The translations under genes were made by a program, and so were the position numbers. A stretch of DNA of 64,000 nucleotides from Pectobacterium aroidearum. Its GTDB lineage: Bacteria; Pseudomonadota; Gammaproteobacteria; Enterobacterales; Enterobacteriaceae. A model generated the notes under the pieces. The model had not been told where the DNA came from and did not search any database. It saw only the letters and a program-made list of their open reading frames with translations. Position 1 is the first letter of the stretch. The number at the start of each line of letters is the position of its first letter. Shown here in pieces: positions 38,464 to 46,125 of this stretch. The DNA lies in contig NZ_CP065044.1 in assembly GCF_015689195.1 (NCBI RefSeq), positions 2,542,001 to 2,606,000 on the forward strand, written 5' to 3'.

Positions 38464-40258
38464 GAGACGCCTCCTGACGGGCAAGCCAGTTGCGCCAGCC
38501 GCCGAATTCCGTGATATCCACGGCGTCGCTCAGCGCAGCCGGTTCGCAAATAAAGCCTTTAACCTGCCGTCCGTCGGATAACGTCAGCGTGCCAATACCC
38601 AGCGGCGCCGGAATCTCTGCGACAAACTCACCAAAACGCGCCAGCGGGATGTCCCACAGCTCGACGATAATCGCCGCACCATCGGTGCTTTTCGCTAAAC
38701 CGGGTTTCGCCGGTTGCGTATTCGCCAGCGCATAAAGACGATAGTTTTCCGCCGTGCGCGTCTCTTCCACCCGTACGGCATCACGGCGGGTCAACTGATG
38801 GTTCAACGGCATGCCCGTCAGGTGCGCACCGACGACGGCAAGACGAACGTATAATGCGGAAGGCGGCAAGGTAGCCTGTCCTACAGGCAGCGTTTTTCCT
38901 GTTGCCCCCAGCGTAAGCGCCAGCTGTGCCTGCCAGCGCAAGCCAAAGCTCGCTAATGCACGGTCGTGCCAGGCGGGCGCAATCAACGTGATTCCCGCAG
39001 GCAAACCATCCGTGCGGAAAGGGGCTGGCAGCGCCAGTGCCGAGAGATCGGCCAGATTGGTAAAGTTGGTGTAGGCGCCCAACTGGGAGTTGTAGCGCAC
39101 CGGTTCCTGTTTCATCGCTTCACGCGTGTGGATGGTCGGCGACGTCGGCACGACTAACGCATCAAACGACGCCAGCGTCTGCTGAATCTGACGCGCCAGT
39201 TCAGCACGCAGGTACTCGGCTTTAAACGCCTCTACCGCACTGAAGCGTTCGCCGCTCGCCACAATACCGTGCACCACAGGATCCATGTTCTCGGGTTGCC
39301 GCAGCATGTCGCCCACCGCGACGGTGCGTTCTGCCACCCAGGGGCCTTGATAAAGTTGCTCGGCTAGCTGCGTGAACATACTGAAATCGATCGGATGTAG
39401 CGTCGCACCCGTCGCTTCCAATTCGACCAGTGCGTGTTGCCAGGCCGCCTGAGCGACAGCGTCAGCAAAGAAAGTGGGATCGCTGGGGATAGCAAAGCGC
39501 GGCGTCGCTGGCAGCGCCGCAGGCGCACTGGCGGGATGGCTGCGCGAGTAGGCATCCGCGGCATCGTATCCGCCAGCCAGTTCAGCGACGGTAAAGGCGT
39601 CTTCAACGGTCAGCGCAAATACCGAGATAGTGTCATTCAGGCGACAGGCCGGTACGACACCGCTTGCCGATAACCACCCTTTTGTCGGCTTCAGGCCGAC
39701 AATATTGTTAAACCCGGCAGGAACGCGCCCCGATCCAGCGGTATCGGTTCCCAGCGAAAACGCAACCAGCCCGCGCGCCAGCACCGAGGCCGAACCTGAA
39801 CTGGAACCGCCGCTAACATAGTCCGCGTTAAAGGTGTTTGGCACCTCACCAAACGGTGAGCGCGTACCGACCAGACCGGTCGCAAACTGATCGAGATTGG
39901 TTTTGCCAATGACAATCGCCCCTGCCGCTTTCAGTTTGGCAACGGCAGTCGCATCGTTGTCGGCCAGATAGGTAAACGCCGGACACGCCGCGCTCGTCGG
40001 CCAGCCTGCAACATCAATATTGTCTTTGACGGCAAAAGGAACGCCGAACAGCGGCAGCGCGTCTGGATTTTCACGATACCGAGGCAAGAGCGCCGCGATC
40101 TGTGCCTGAAGCAATTCAGGGGTTGCCAGCGCGATCCACGCCGGATCGTCCGTCGACAAACTGGCGAGCAGCGCGCCTAGCGTTTCACCAACGCGATCGG
40201 CCTGCTGGTGATAATGCTGTTTCCATTCCTGAAGCGTGAGTCCTGTCATTCTTGGCAT
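38456..40258 (-). CDS. atzF: Allophanate hydrolase
   Basis: The 600-aa two-domain enzyme hydrolyses allophanate to ammonia and CO2. Residues 1-440 form an amidase-signature domain with Lys in FAVKDN and the GGSSSGSAS Ser block (cis-Ser and nucleophile, then TAGSGRVPA). Residues about 465-600 form the C-terminal domain typical of AtzF (LPPSALYVRLAVVGAHLTGMPLN). It is the first gene of the urea operon, and with urea carboxylase it replaces nickel urease. ATG 40258 has GGGA upstream; a second ATG three codons later is possible. Confidence 0.92.
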   Translation of the reverse strand: MPRMTGLTLQEWKQHYHQQADRVGETLGALLASLSTDDPAWIALATPELLQAQIAALLPRYRENPDALPLFGVPFAVKDNIDVAGWPTSAACPAFTYLADNDATAVAKLKAAGAIVIGKTNLDQFATGLVGTRSPFGEVPNTFNADYVSGGSSSGSASVLARGLVAFSLGTDTAGSGRVPAGFNNIVGLKPTKGWLSASGVVPACRLNDTISVFALTVEDAFTVAELAGGYDAADAYSRSHPASAPAALPATPRFAIPSDPTFFADAVAQAAWQHALVELEATGATLHPIDFSMFTQLAEQLYQGPWVAERTVAVGDMLRQPENMDPVVHGIVASGERFSAVEAFKAEYLRAELARQIQQTLASFDALVVPTSPTIHTREAMKQEPVRYNSQLGAYTNFTNLADLSALALPAPFRTDGLPAGITLIAPAWHDRALASFGLRWQAQLALTLGATGKTLPVGQATLPPSALYVRLAVVGAHLTGMPLNHQLTRRDAVRVEETRTAENYRLYALANTQPAKPGLAKSTDGAAIIVELWDIPLARFGEFVAEIPAPLGIGTLTLSDGRQVKGFICEPAALSDAVDITEFGGWRNWLARQEASHV

Positions 40259-40273
40259 GATGTGAATCCCATC

Positions 40274-40283
40274 TGGTATACAA
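40274..40283. promoter_or_regulatory. Candidate GntR operator before the urea operon
   Basis: TGGTATACAA (TTGTATACCA on the minus strand) resembles FadR-type GntR sites (TTGTATACAA-like) and lies 16 bp before the allophanate hydrolase start. It may overlap the promoter -10. Assignment to the operon's own GntR protein is inferred. Confidence 0.45.
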
Positions 40284-40439
40284 GATTGAATTCACTAAAG
40301 CGAAAACCATGCCAGATTTTATTTCATTGATTTTTATGAAATTAAATGAGAGGGGTTTGTTGCCATGCACAGAAAAGGAACAACCATGCGCCATTGCGGA
40401 GCACGGTTGTCAGGAGGAATACGCAGAACAAGCGTTCTT

Positions 40440-41447
40440 TTAAACGATCTTCTTCGCGGCCTGCTGCGCCAGAATCGACAGTTCCGTCGCTTTGAAGATA
40501 TGCGCTTGCGACATCGCCAGCTCGGTGCGCTCACGGCAGTCATGCAAAAAATTCGGGAAAAAGGTGCGCTCGACGCAGCCTGCGGGGGTAAAGCGCTGTT
40601 CACCTTTACCATTCACCAGATAAACGACGTTGCTTTCGCCGCGCGTCAAATCGACATACTTTCTGATTTCGATATAACCTTCTGTCCCCAGTATCGTCAG
40701 ACGGCCGTCACCCCAGACGCTCAACCCATCCGGCGTAAACCAGTCACAGCGAAAATAGCCCGTTGCCCCATTGTCACCCAGCAGCATCGCATCGCCAAAA
40801 TCCTCAAATTCTGGCTGATGCGAGTGGTGATAATTCGCCGTCTGGCTGGTCACCACTTGCGCATCGGTGTTGCCGGTAAAATAGAGAAACTGTTCGATCT
40901 GATGAATACCGATATCGCAGAGGATCCCGCCGTACTGACGCTTTTGATAAAACCAGTCAGGCCGCACGCCGCGTTCACGATGGGGGCCAACACCGATCGT
41001 CTGAATCACTCGACCGATCTCACCCTGTTGCACCAGTTCACCGGCAAACAGCGCGCTATCCACATTGATTCGCTCATTAAAGTACACGGCAAACTTGCGG
41101 CCGGTTTCTGCTACCCGACGCTGGACGGCATCCAACTGCTCCAGCGTGGTCAGCGGCGGTTTGGCGGTGAAGAAATCTTTGCCTGAATCCAGCGTGCGCA
41201 GCGCCAGTTCGGCTCGGTCGTTGGGAATAACGGCACAGGCGATGAGATCGATAGAGGCGTCGCCAATCAGCTGTTCCGCAGAATCAGCAAAAGGTACGGA
41301 GGGGAAAAGCGAGATGAATTTTTCCCAATTATTTGGGTCGGACTCGAACACGCCAACCAGTTCCGCTCCTGCATCAACCAGTTGCCGACACATGTCATAA
41401 ATGTGGTTGTGCGCTAACCCAATCGCCGCAAATCGAATCTTTTTCAT
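40440..41447 (-). CDS. Gfo/Idh/MocA-family NAD(P)-dependent oxidoreductase
   Basis: The 335-aa protein has an N-terminal Rossmann domain (RFAAIGLAHNHIYDM, a variant of GxGxxG) with the family segment FFTAKPPLTTLEQLDAVQ (the usual EKP is AKP here). The C-terminal substrate domain contains GGILCDIGIHQIEQFLYF with the catalytic-type Asp and His. The substrate is unknown, probably a sugar or inositol derivative. The frame opens 8 codons earlier; MKKIRF at 41447 is chosen because GGGCGGA lies just before it. It may be transcribed separately from the urea operon 180 bp away. Confidence 0.8.
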   Translation of the reverse strand: MKKIRFAAIGLAHNHIYDMCRQLVDAGAELVGVFESDPNNWEKFISLFPSVPFADSAEQLIGDASIDLIACAVIPNDRAELALRTLDSGKDFFTAKPPLTTLEQLDAVQRRVAETGRKFAVYFNERINVDSALFAGELVQQGEIGRVIQTIGVGPHRERGVRPDWFYQKRQYGGILCDIGIHQIEQFLYFTGNTDAQVVTSQTANYHHSHQPEFEDFGDAMLLGDNGATGYFRCDWFTPDGLSVWGDGRLTILGTEGYIEIRKYVDLTRGESNVVYLVNGKGEQRFTPAGCVERTFFPNFLHDCRERTELAMSQAHIFKATELSILAQQAAKKIV

Positions 41448-41595
41448 CTTCCGCCCTGCCGATACCATCACGCCAAACGACTACAATAAGGTGGAAATCG
41501 AGCAGGCTAAAGACAAAAGCCGCGTAACGCGTTAGAATTTTTCCTGTTTTTTTAACATACACACATTTTTTGCAACGCAACCAAGAAAGATAGCC

Positions 41596-41772
41596 ATGAA
41601 AAGAAAACGTATTCTTATCCCTCTCATCATTCTGATCCTGTTTGTGCTCTATCTGAATCGCGATGCGTTGAACCCTTTTGCGCCTGACTGCAAAAACCTT
41701 CCTGCGAACCAACCCAAACCCGAAGTGTGTAAAAAACCAGTAAAAGAAGTCGCTCCTGGCTTTGAAATTTAA
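41596..41772 (+). CDS. Small single-pass membrane protein, 58 aa
   Basis: The ORF starts MKRKRILIPLIILILFVLYL: a basic start and one membrane helix. A short proline- and lysine-rich tail with two cysteines (DCKNL and EVCKK) would face the periplasm and could form a disulfide. AAGAAAGA precedes the ATG. The start codon, ribosome site and membrane pattern together support a real small gene. Function unknown; it converges with the HrpK-like gene, and its stop lies 22 nt from that gene's stop. Confidence 0.6.
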   Translation: MKRKRILIPLIILILFVLYLNRDALNPFAPDCKNLPANQPKPEVCKKPVKEVAPGFEI

Positions 41773-41794
41773 GCTCGAAATTTAAGCTGGCGTA

Positions 41795-43555
41795 TCAGCG
41801 CGGTTTGGGAATATTGAACTGTTCCAGTGCGGGGTTAACCGTTTTGGCAAAATCCTCCCGCCGGTTCTTGAGTTTGCTTTTGGCATTGAAAAAGTTCACC
41901 AGTTCCGCAATCCCCATACCGATGCTGAGCGCCCCGCTCACTGCCCATCCCACCGGCCCTGCGGCCGCGCCAACGGCAGAGGCGGCTGCCGCACCAGCGG
42001 CCTCACCCGCGATAGCCCCCACGACTTTTCCGGCAATCGCTGCGCCCGCTTTACCAGCAAGCCCAATGGCCGTTTTACTCCCCGCCGCCTTGGTTAAATC
42101 CTCTGCGTGTAGCGACGATTTAGCAAAACTCATCACGCTGCGCCCAGCCTCTTTCACCGCCTGCACATCGCTTTTTACTCCCATCCCCTCATGTGATGCA
42201 GCCGAGGGGGAAGCATCAAGTCCAACCGTTCGCGGCGCGGTCGGTGATATCGTAGAGAAACGTTGGCTCATCGCCGCCTGCGCAAGCAGCGGATCGGACA
42301 GTAAAATGGTGTTTATTTCACGCGGCACCGCCTGCTCAAAATGCTGAATCACATCTCTGTCTTTCTGTAGCGCTTCAATGCGTTGATTTAACACCTTTTC
42401 TGTTTCTTCGGTATTCCGGTATTCACGCCCCGCCATGACCTGCTCCAGCGTCTGTTGCAGTTTGACCAACGTCGCCGACTTTTGCGCCCCGCTGTACTGC
42501 TGCGGTCGGGTAAAAACGGCTCCATTCAACGTACTGATATCGGTTTTTGCCGCCAGTCCCAACGCCGCCGCATTGTGTAACGTATCTGCCGCTTCCTGAT
42601 GGTTCACTGGTGCCTGTTCGCGGATCCAACTTTTCATGTCCTTCATCATCAGTTTGCCATCATGTGGGACTCGTGCCAGTTTTTCTCCTTTGACATCCGC
42701 ATGTTCCAGAATCCCGAACAGCCCGGGATTAGACCACAGTCGGGCAGCCGCTTTTAGCTGAGGTGATAGCGTCGGGTTGTCGGTCATGATCGCGTTCAGA
42801 TCGGTCAGGGTGCTGGTGCGATCGTTCTTTTGCGGCGGAGAATGCGTGTAGGATTTTTTTGCATCGGCAGCATTAAGCAGCGGCTCGTTGGCGAGCAAAA
42901 GCGCGGAAGATTGCACTAACCGCAGCGACTGTGCATCGGCTGTCGGATTTTTTTCCCGATATTCCTGCACAACATGGCTGGCATCGCTGGCACGTCGCTC
43001 CATGCTTTTAATAAAGGATTTGGTATCCCGATTCGAGATATGTCCGTCGGCTCTACCGCCATCCTTTGCCGTATCCATCGCAGTGTAGATCGCCGGATTT
43101 TCACGCAGATAGACAAGCGCTTTTTCCGCGTTCGTGCCGCCCTCTTGTAACATTTTCGCCGCCGCCAGCGGGCGATTCAGCTCCTTTGCCGCCTTTTCGC
43201 GTTCGTTTTCCGGCAGATCGCTCAACAATGCCGACCACTTTTCCAATGCCCTGGCGTTACTGTGCTCCGAGCTATCTATCGCCTGAAGATCGACGGAAGG
43301 CTTGGGTTCCGCAATCAGTGAACTGTCGGCAATTTGCATAGTTGACAGCACGCGCGCGGGTGACATTGATCTCTGGCCAGAAGGCACTGGCGACAGGCTC
43401 GGCGACGCGTCGCCAAAATCGATTGAGCGCGAACCCGACCGTGCCGTGGGCAATGCCGCCGTTTGTCCACCCTGCCGACTCGCTTCTGTATTGTGTGGCG
43501 CAGGCAAAGGCGCGGTATTTCCCCACCGATTTCCGTTCTCAATACGATTGATCAT
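41795..43555 (-). CDS. HrpK-like type III secretion translocator/effector
   Basis: The 586-aa protein has a polar Ser/Pro/Gln-rich N-terminus of about 100 residues, suited to type III secretion. A helical region resembles the HrpK domain (ALEKWSALLSDLPENERE, then DTAKDGGRADGHISNRDTK). Two hydrophobic glycine/alanine-zipper segments lie near the C-terminus (AGKVVGAIAGEAAGAAAASA and VSGALSIGMGIAELVNFF), as expected for a membrane-inserting translocator. ATG 43555 has GGAGA 7 nt upstream. A near-ideal Hrp box lies about 105 bp before the start. No other hrp gene is in the window. Confidence 0.75.
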   Translation of the reverse strand: MINRIENGNRWGNTAPLPAPHNTEASRQGGQTAALPTARSGSRSIDFGDASPSLSPVPSGQRSMSPARVLSTMQIADSSLIAEPKPSVDLQAIDSSEHSNARALEKWSALLSDLPENEREKAAKELNRPLAAAKMLQEGGTNAEKALVYLRENPAIYTAMDTAKDGGRADGHISNRDTKSFIKSMERRASDASHVVQEYREKNPTADAQSLRLVQSSALLLANEPLLNAADAKKSYTHSPPQKNDRTSTLTDLNAIMTDNPTLSPQLKAAARLWSNPGLFGILEHADVKGEKLARVPHDGKLMMKDMKSWIREQAPVNHQEAADTLHNAAALGLAAKTDISTLNGAVFTRPQQYSGAQKSATLVKLQQTLEQVMAGREYRNTEETEKVLNQRIEALQKDRDVIQHFEQAVPREINTILLSDPLLAQAAMSQRFSTISPTAPRTVGLDASPSAASHEGMGVKSDVQAVKEAGRSVMSFAKSSLHAEDLTKAAGSKTAIGLAGKAGAAIAGKVVGAIAGEAAGAAAASAVGAAAGPVGWAVSGALSIGMGIAELVNFFNAKSKLKNRREDFAKTVNPALEQFNIPKPR

Positions 43556-43660
43556 TACTGTCTCCATTCTGCTGTCGTCAGGCTTAACAAACGAGTCTCC
43601 CGCGTCATTTGAGTACAGAAAGGCCAGCAAGCGTGCCGCTCGCAGGATGACGGGTATAAG

Positions 43661-43688
43661 TGAGTGGAATGAAAACGCGATAGGTTCC
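43661..43688 (-). promoter_or_regulatory. Hrp box (HrpL sigma-factor promoter)
   Basis: On the minus strand GGAACC is followed by 15 nt and then CCACTCA, fitting the HrpL consensus GGAACC-N15/16-CCACNNA exactly. It faces the HrpK-like gene starting at 43555, which it should place in the type III regulon. Confidence 0.85.
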
Positions 43689-43963
43689 CTGAAAATATTC
43701 AGGGGTATTTGATGGCTATTGGCCGCTTATTCATTTTTATGGAAATCGCTTTCTACAGAATATTCACGGAATGATGTGGAGAATAAGACAGATAACCGGT
43801 TAACAGCTGTTCAATTACATATCACCATCATCATTAACGATCAAGAGATACATCTCCCAACCTGACAACAACGATCGTCGTTACCGCCCTTCTTTACTCT
43901 TACAATAATCAGACGAAATGATTACAAAAAATCTCAAAGAGTAACCAAATGTGTGATCCACAT

Positions 43964-43984
43964 AAATGAAACAGCGTTTCCTTT
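43964..43984. promoter_or_regulatory. KdgR operator
   Basis: AAATGAAACAGCGTTTCCTTT matches the KdgR consensus (A/T-rich, GAAAC-N3-GTTTC, A/T-rich). KdgR represses pectin-catabolic genes until 2-keto-3-deoxygluconate accumulates. It lies about 350 bp before the first porin gene, so the leader is long or a second promoter exists nearer the gene. Confidence 0.75.
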
Positions 43985-44003
43985 TCACCATAATGCCACA
44001 CGA

Positions 44004-44032
44004 CCTAATTATCAAGTCTGCTGATAATTAGG
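44004..44032. repeat. 11-bp perfect inverted repeat upstream of the porin genes
   Basis: CCTAATTATCA and TGATAATTAGG flank a 7-nt spacer. It lies just downstream of the KdgR site and 285 bp before the porin ATG. No T run follows, so it is more likely an operator or an RNA stem at the 5' end of the leader than a terminator. Confidence 0.55.
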
Positions 44033-44315
44033 ACAACCAGTAAGTGGTATAAATTATCGACATTCACTCATCAGCCTAAGCCATTTCGCTGATTGAAATA
44101 CCCACAAACAAAATCATATATAAGGGAGCATCGATGAACTGATAGAAATCTGATTTACCAGGGATCTCGCCCTGTCTGACATTATTAATGGCGTCATCAT
44201 CATTTCTGGTGATTCTATTTTTACGCCCAAAAAATGGCATCCACTGTCTGGTTTTAAAGATAGAGACTGCACTCGCCAATAATATTATTTATTCATCAAG
44301 AAAGAGAAAGACAGA

Positions 44316-45134
44316 ATGAAAATATACACACGTAACCTACTCATCGTTTGTGCCGGATTCGCTCCTTTCCTCACTCAGGCAGAAACCGATGGCAAAACGA
44401 CCTTTCAGTACGAACATAACTGGAAGACGGAAGACCGCCGCCACGCAGACTCCATCAAGCTCATTCACAAGAAAACCAACGGCTGGTCGTACGAGGTCAA
44501 ATTCAGTACGTCGGCTGGTGGGAACAAACGCTACGACGTTGCCTATGACGATATGCAGGGCGGCTCTGGCGGCATGGTGATCGGTAAGGACTTCAAGCTA
44601 AGCAAGGCCGCTACCTTAACGCCGAGCTTTGAATTCTCCATCGGTAATGCCAGCATGATGTATCAGCCGGGGCTGAAATATAACTATCGAATTAACAGCG
44701 ACTGGTCCACTTATGGCCGCTACCGTTATGAATATAAAAAACCGTCTCGCAGCTCGCGTTATTCGACCATTTCCGCGTCTGACAAATATGGTCACGCAGG
44801 AGAGTCTTATTTGTCAACATCCGACACTGGACGCCACCGTCTGGATGCTGGGGTAACGTATTCTGGTTTTGATAAAATTAATCTAACTTACGTCTTTAAC
44901 TACTATATCGGTGATAACACCACAAAATCGTATAAATATAGCAAGGGTGAATTCACGGAAAAAGAATACGCCGTCTATGACAATGGTAAAACGGATTATG
45001 AACATCAGTTCAAAGTTCAATATAAGTTAAACAAACAGCTAACTCCTTACATTGAGTATGATGATATTAACAAATCCAGCACATCATCAAGCCGTCAGGG
45101 GAAAATCAAAGTTGGTTTCAACTACGTTTTCTAA
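44316..45134 (+). CDS. KdgM-family oligogalacturonate porin (copy 1)
   Basis: The 272-aa outer-membrane protein has a signal peptide ending LTQA and then a beta-strand-rich barrel. Strands alternate aromatic and polar residues (TTFQYEHNW, GWSYEVKFST, LKYNYRINSDWSTYGRYRYEYK) and it ends KVGFNYVF with terminal Phe. KdgM-type monomeric porins let acidic oligogalacturonides cross the outer membrane. Basic residues in the strands fit anionic substrates. It is followed by a second family member and a periplasmic pectate lyase. Confidence 0.85.
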   Translation: MKIYTRNLLIVCAGFAPFLTQAETDGKTTFQYEHNWKTEDRRHADSIKLIHKKTNGWSYEVKFSTSAGGNKRYDVAYDDMQGGSGGMVIGKDFKLSKAATLTPSFEFSIGNASMMYQPGLKYNYRINSDWSTYGRYRYEYKKPSRSSRYSTISASDKYGHAGESYLSTSDTGRHRLDAGVTYSGFDKINLTYVFNYYIGDNTTKSYKYSKGEFTEKEYAVYDNGKTDYEHQFKVQYKLNKQLTPYIEYDDINKSSTSSSRQGKIKVGFNYVF

Positions 45135-45265
45135 GAAATACCGAATTTTATAAAGGAAACACGCCGTATTTCGTGCCGCGTTGAGGGAAAAATAAATTCA
45201 TGAATGAATTTTGTCTATCAGCGCACAGTTTTCACAATTAACGACCAATATTAATGGTGCCCATA

Positions 45266-46018
45266 ATGAAAAAACGCTACCTTGTGGCCGGTATTCTCTT
45301 TGCCCAAATTTATGCTATTTCCGCCTCTGCCTCTGATACCAAACTCAGCTATGAACATAGCTGGGGAACGATGAATCGCTACCACGGTGATCAAATCGGC
45401 ATGCGGCATTTTATGGATAATGGCCTGTACGTTGGCGTTGAGCTGAACTTTTATAATAAGAATAAAGATCTGACCATCGATGATGTCGTCTCGAATTCTT
45501 ATGCTTTTTATACCGGCTATGCCTACAGCTTAACGCCTGAACTAACCTTAACGCCGAATCTGGAAGCGCGCTTCTACTCCGGCGGCACCAGCGGTGAAGG
45601 CACCGTAGGCGATATCGGTGCCAGCCAGAGTTCCGGCGCACGCTATACGCCAGGTTTGAAACTGACCTGGGCGGTGACTGACAAGACGGATCTTCATACG
45701 CAATATCGCTATGACCTCAGAAAAATCACCCGCAGCAAGCGTACCAGCACGGATGATGATACCCACCGTCACCGCTATGAAGCGGGTGTGGCCTACAAGG
45801 GTTTCGATAACTTCACACTGGCGTACACCGCTTACTACTACCACGCGGATTACGTGCTGCAAAACAACAAAAAGCATGATTATCAGCAGGATTTTGATGT
45901 GTCTTACACCATCAACGACAACTGGACGGCACACGTTGGCGTTGAAGATGTCGCCAGCGGGCGCGATGTGAAATCGCGTGAAGGAAAAGGGAAAGTCGGC
46001 TTCACCTATACGTTCTAA
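45266..46018 (+). CDS. KdgM-family oligogalacturonate porin (copy 2)
   Basis: The 250-aa porin has a signal peptide ending SASA, then KLSYEHSWGTMNRYHGDQ, LTPNLEARFYSGG, a GLKLTWAV strand and terminal VGFTYTF. It is clearly related to the preceding gene but diverged, so this is an old tandem duplication or two specialised pores (KdgM/KdgN-like). ATG 45266 begins the signal peptide; an ATG four codons earlier is possible and neither has a strong ribosome site. A terminator separates it from the lyase gene. Confidence 0.85.
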   Translation: MKKRYLVAGILFAQIYAISASASDTKLSYEHSWGTMNRYHGDQIGMRHFMDNGLYVGVELNFYNKNKDLTIDDVVSNSYAFYTGYAYSLTPELTLTPNLEARFYSGGTSGEGTVGDIGASQSSGARYTPGLKLTWAVTDKTDLHTQYRYDLRKITRSKRTSTDDDTHRHRYEAGVAYKGFDNFTLAYTAYYYHADYVLQNNKKHDYQQDFDVSYTINDNWTAHVGVEDVASGRDVKSREGKGKVGFTYTF

Positions 46019-46067
46019 CAACGACTTAGCTTTCTAACAATAGCTGACTGCTATGCCATGTTTCTCG

Positions 46068-46100
46068 GGGATCCTGTTTATCAAGCAGGATCCCTTTATT
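46068..46100 (+). terminator. Terminator/attenuator between porin 2 and the pectate lyase
   Basis: GGGATCCTG (46068-46076) pairs with CAGGATCCC (46086-46094) around a 9-nt loop and is followed by TTTATT. It lies 26 nt before the lyase start, so the lyase either has read-through expression or a promoter inside the porin gene. Confidence 0.7.
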
Positions 46101-46125
46101 ACAAAAGCTATACAGGTAGATAAAA

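Larger units (their letters stand above)
43689..44315. other. Long regulatory region between the HrpK-like gene and kdgM-type genes
   Basis: About 600 bp without a convincing gene. It holds the KdgR-type site (43964-43984), a CRP-like ATGTG...CACAT repeat just before it (43949-43963), an inverted AACGA/TCGTT at about 43869-43881 and a long stem at 44004-44032. A 67-codon minus-strand ORF at 44076-44279 has no ribosome site and is not called. Confidence 0.5.

Noticed and set aside
44076..44279. 67-codon minus-strand ORF in the porin upstream region
   Set aside because: No ribosome site and unconvincing composition; lies in a regulatory region.
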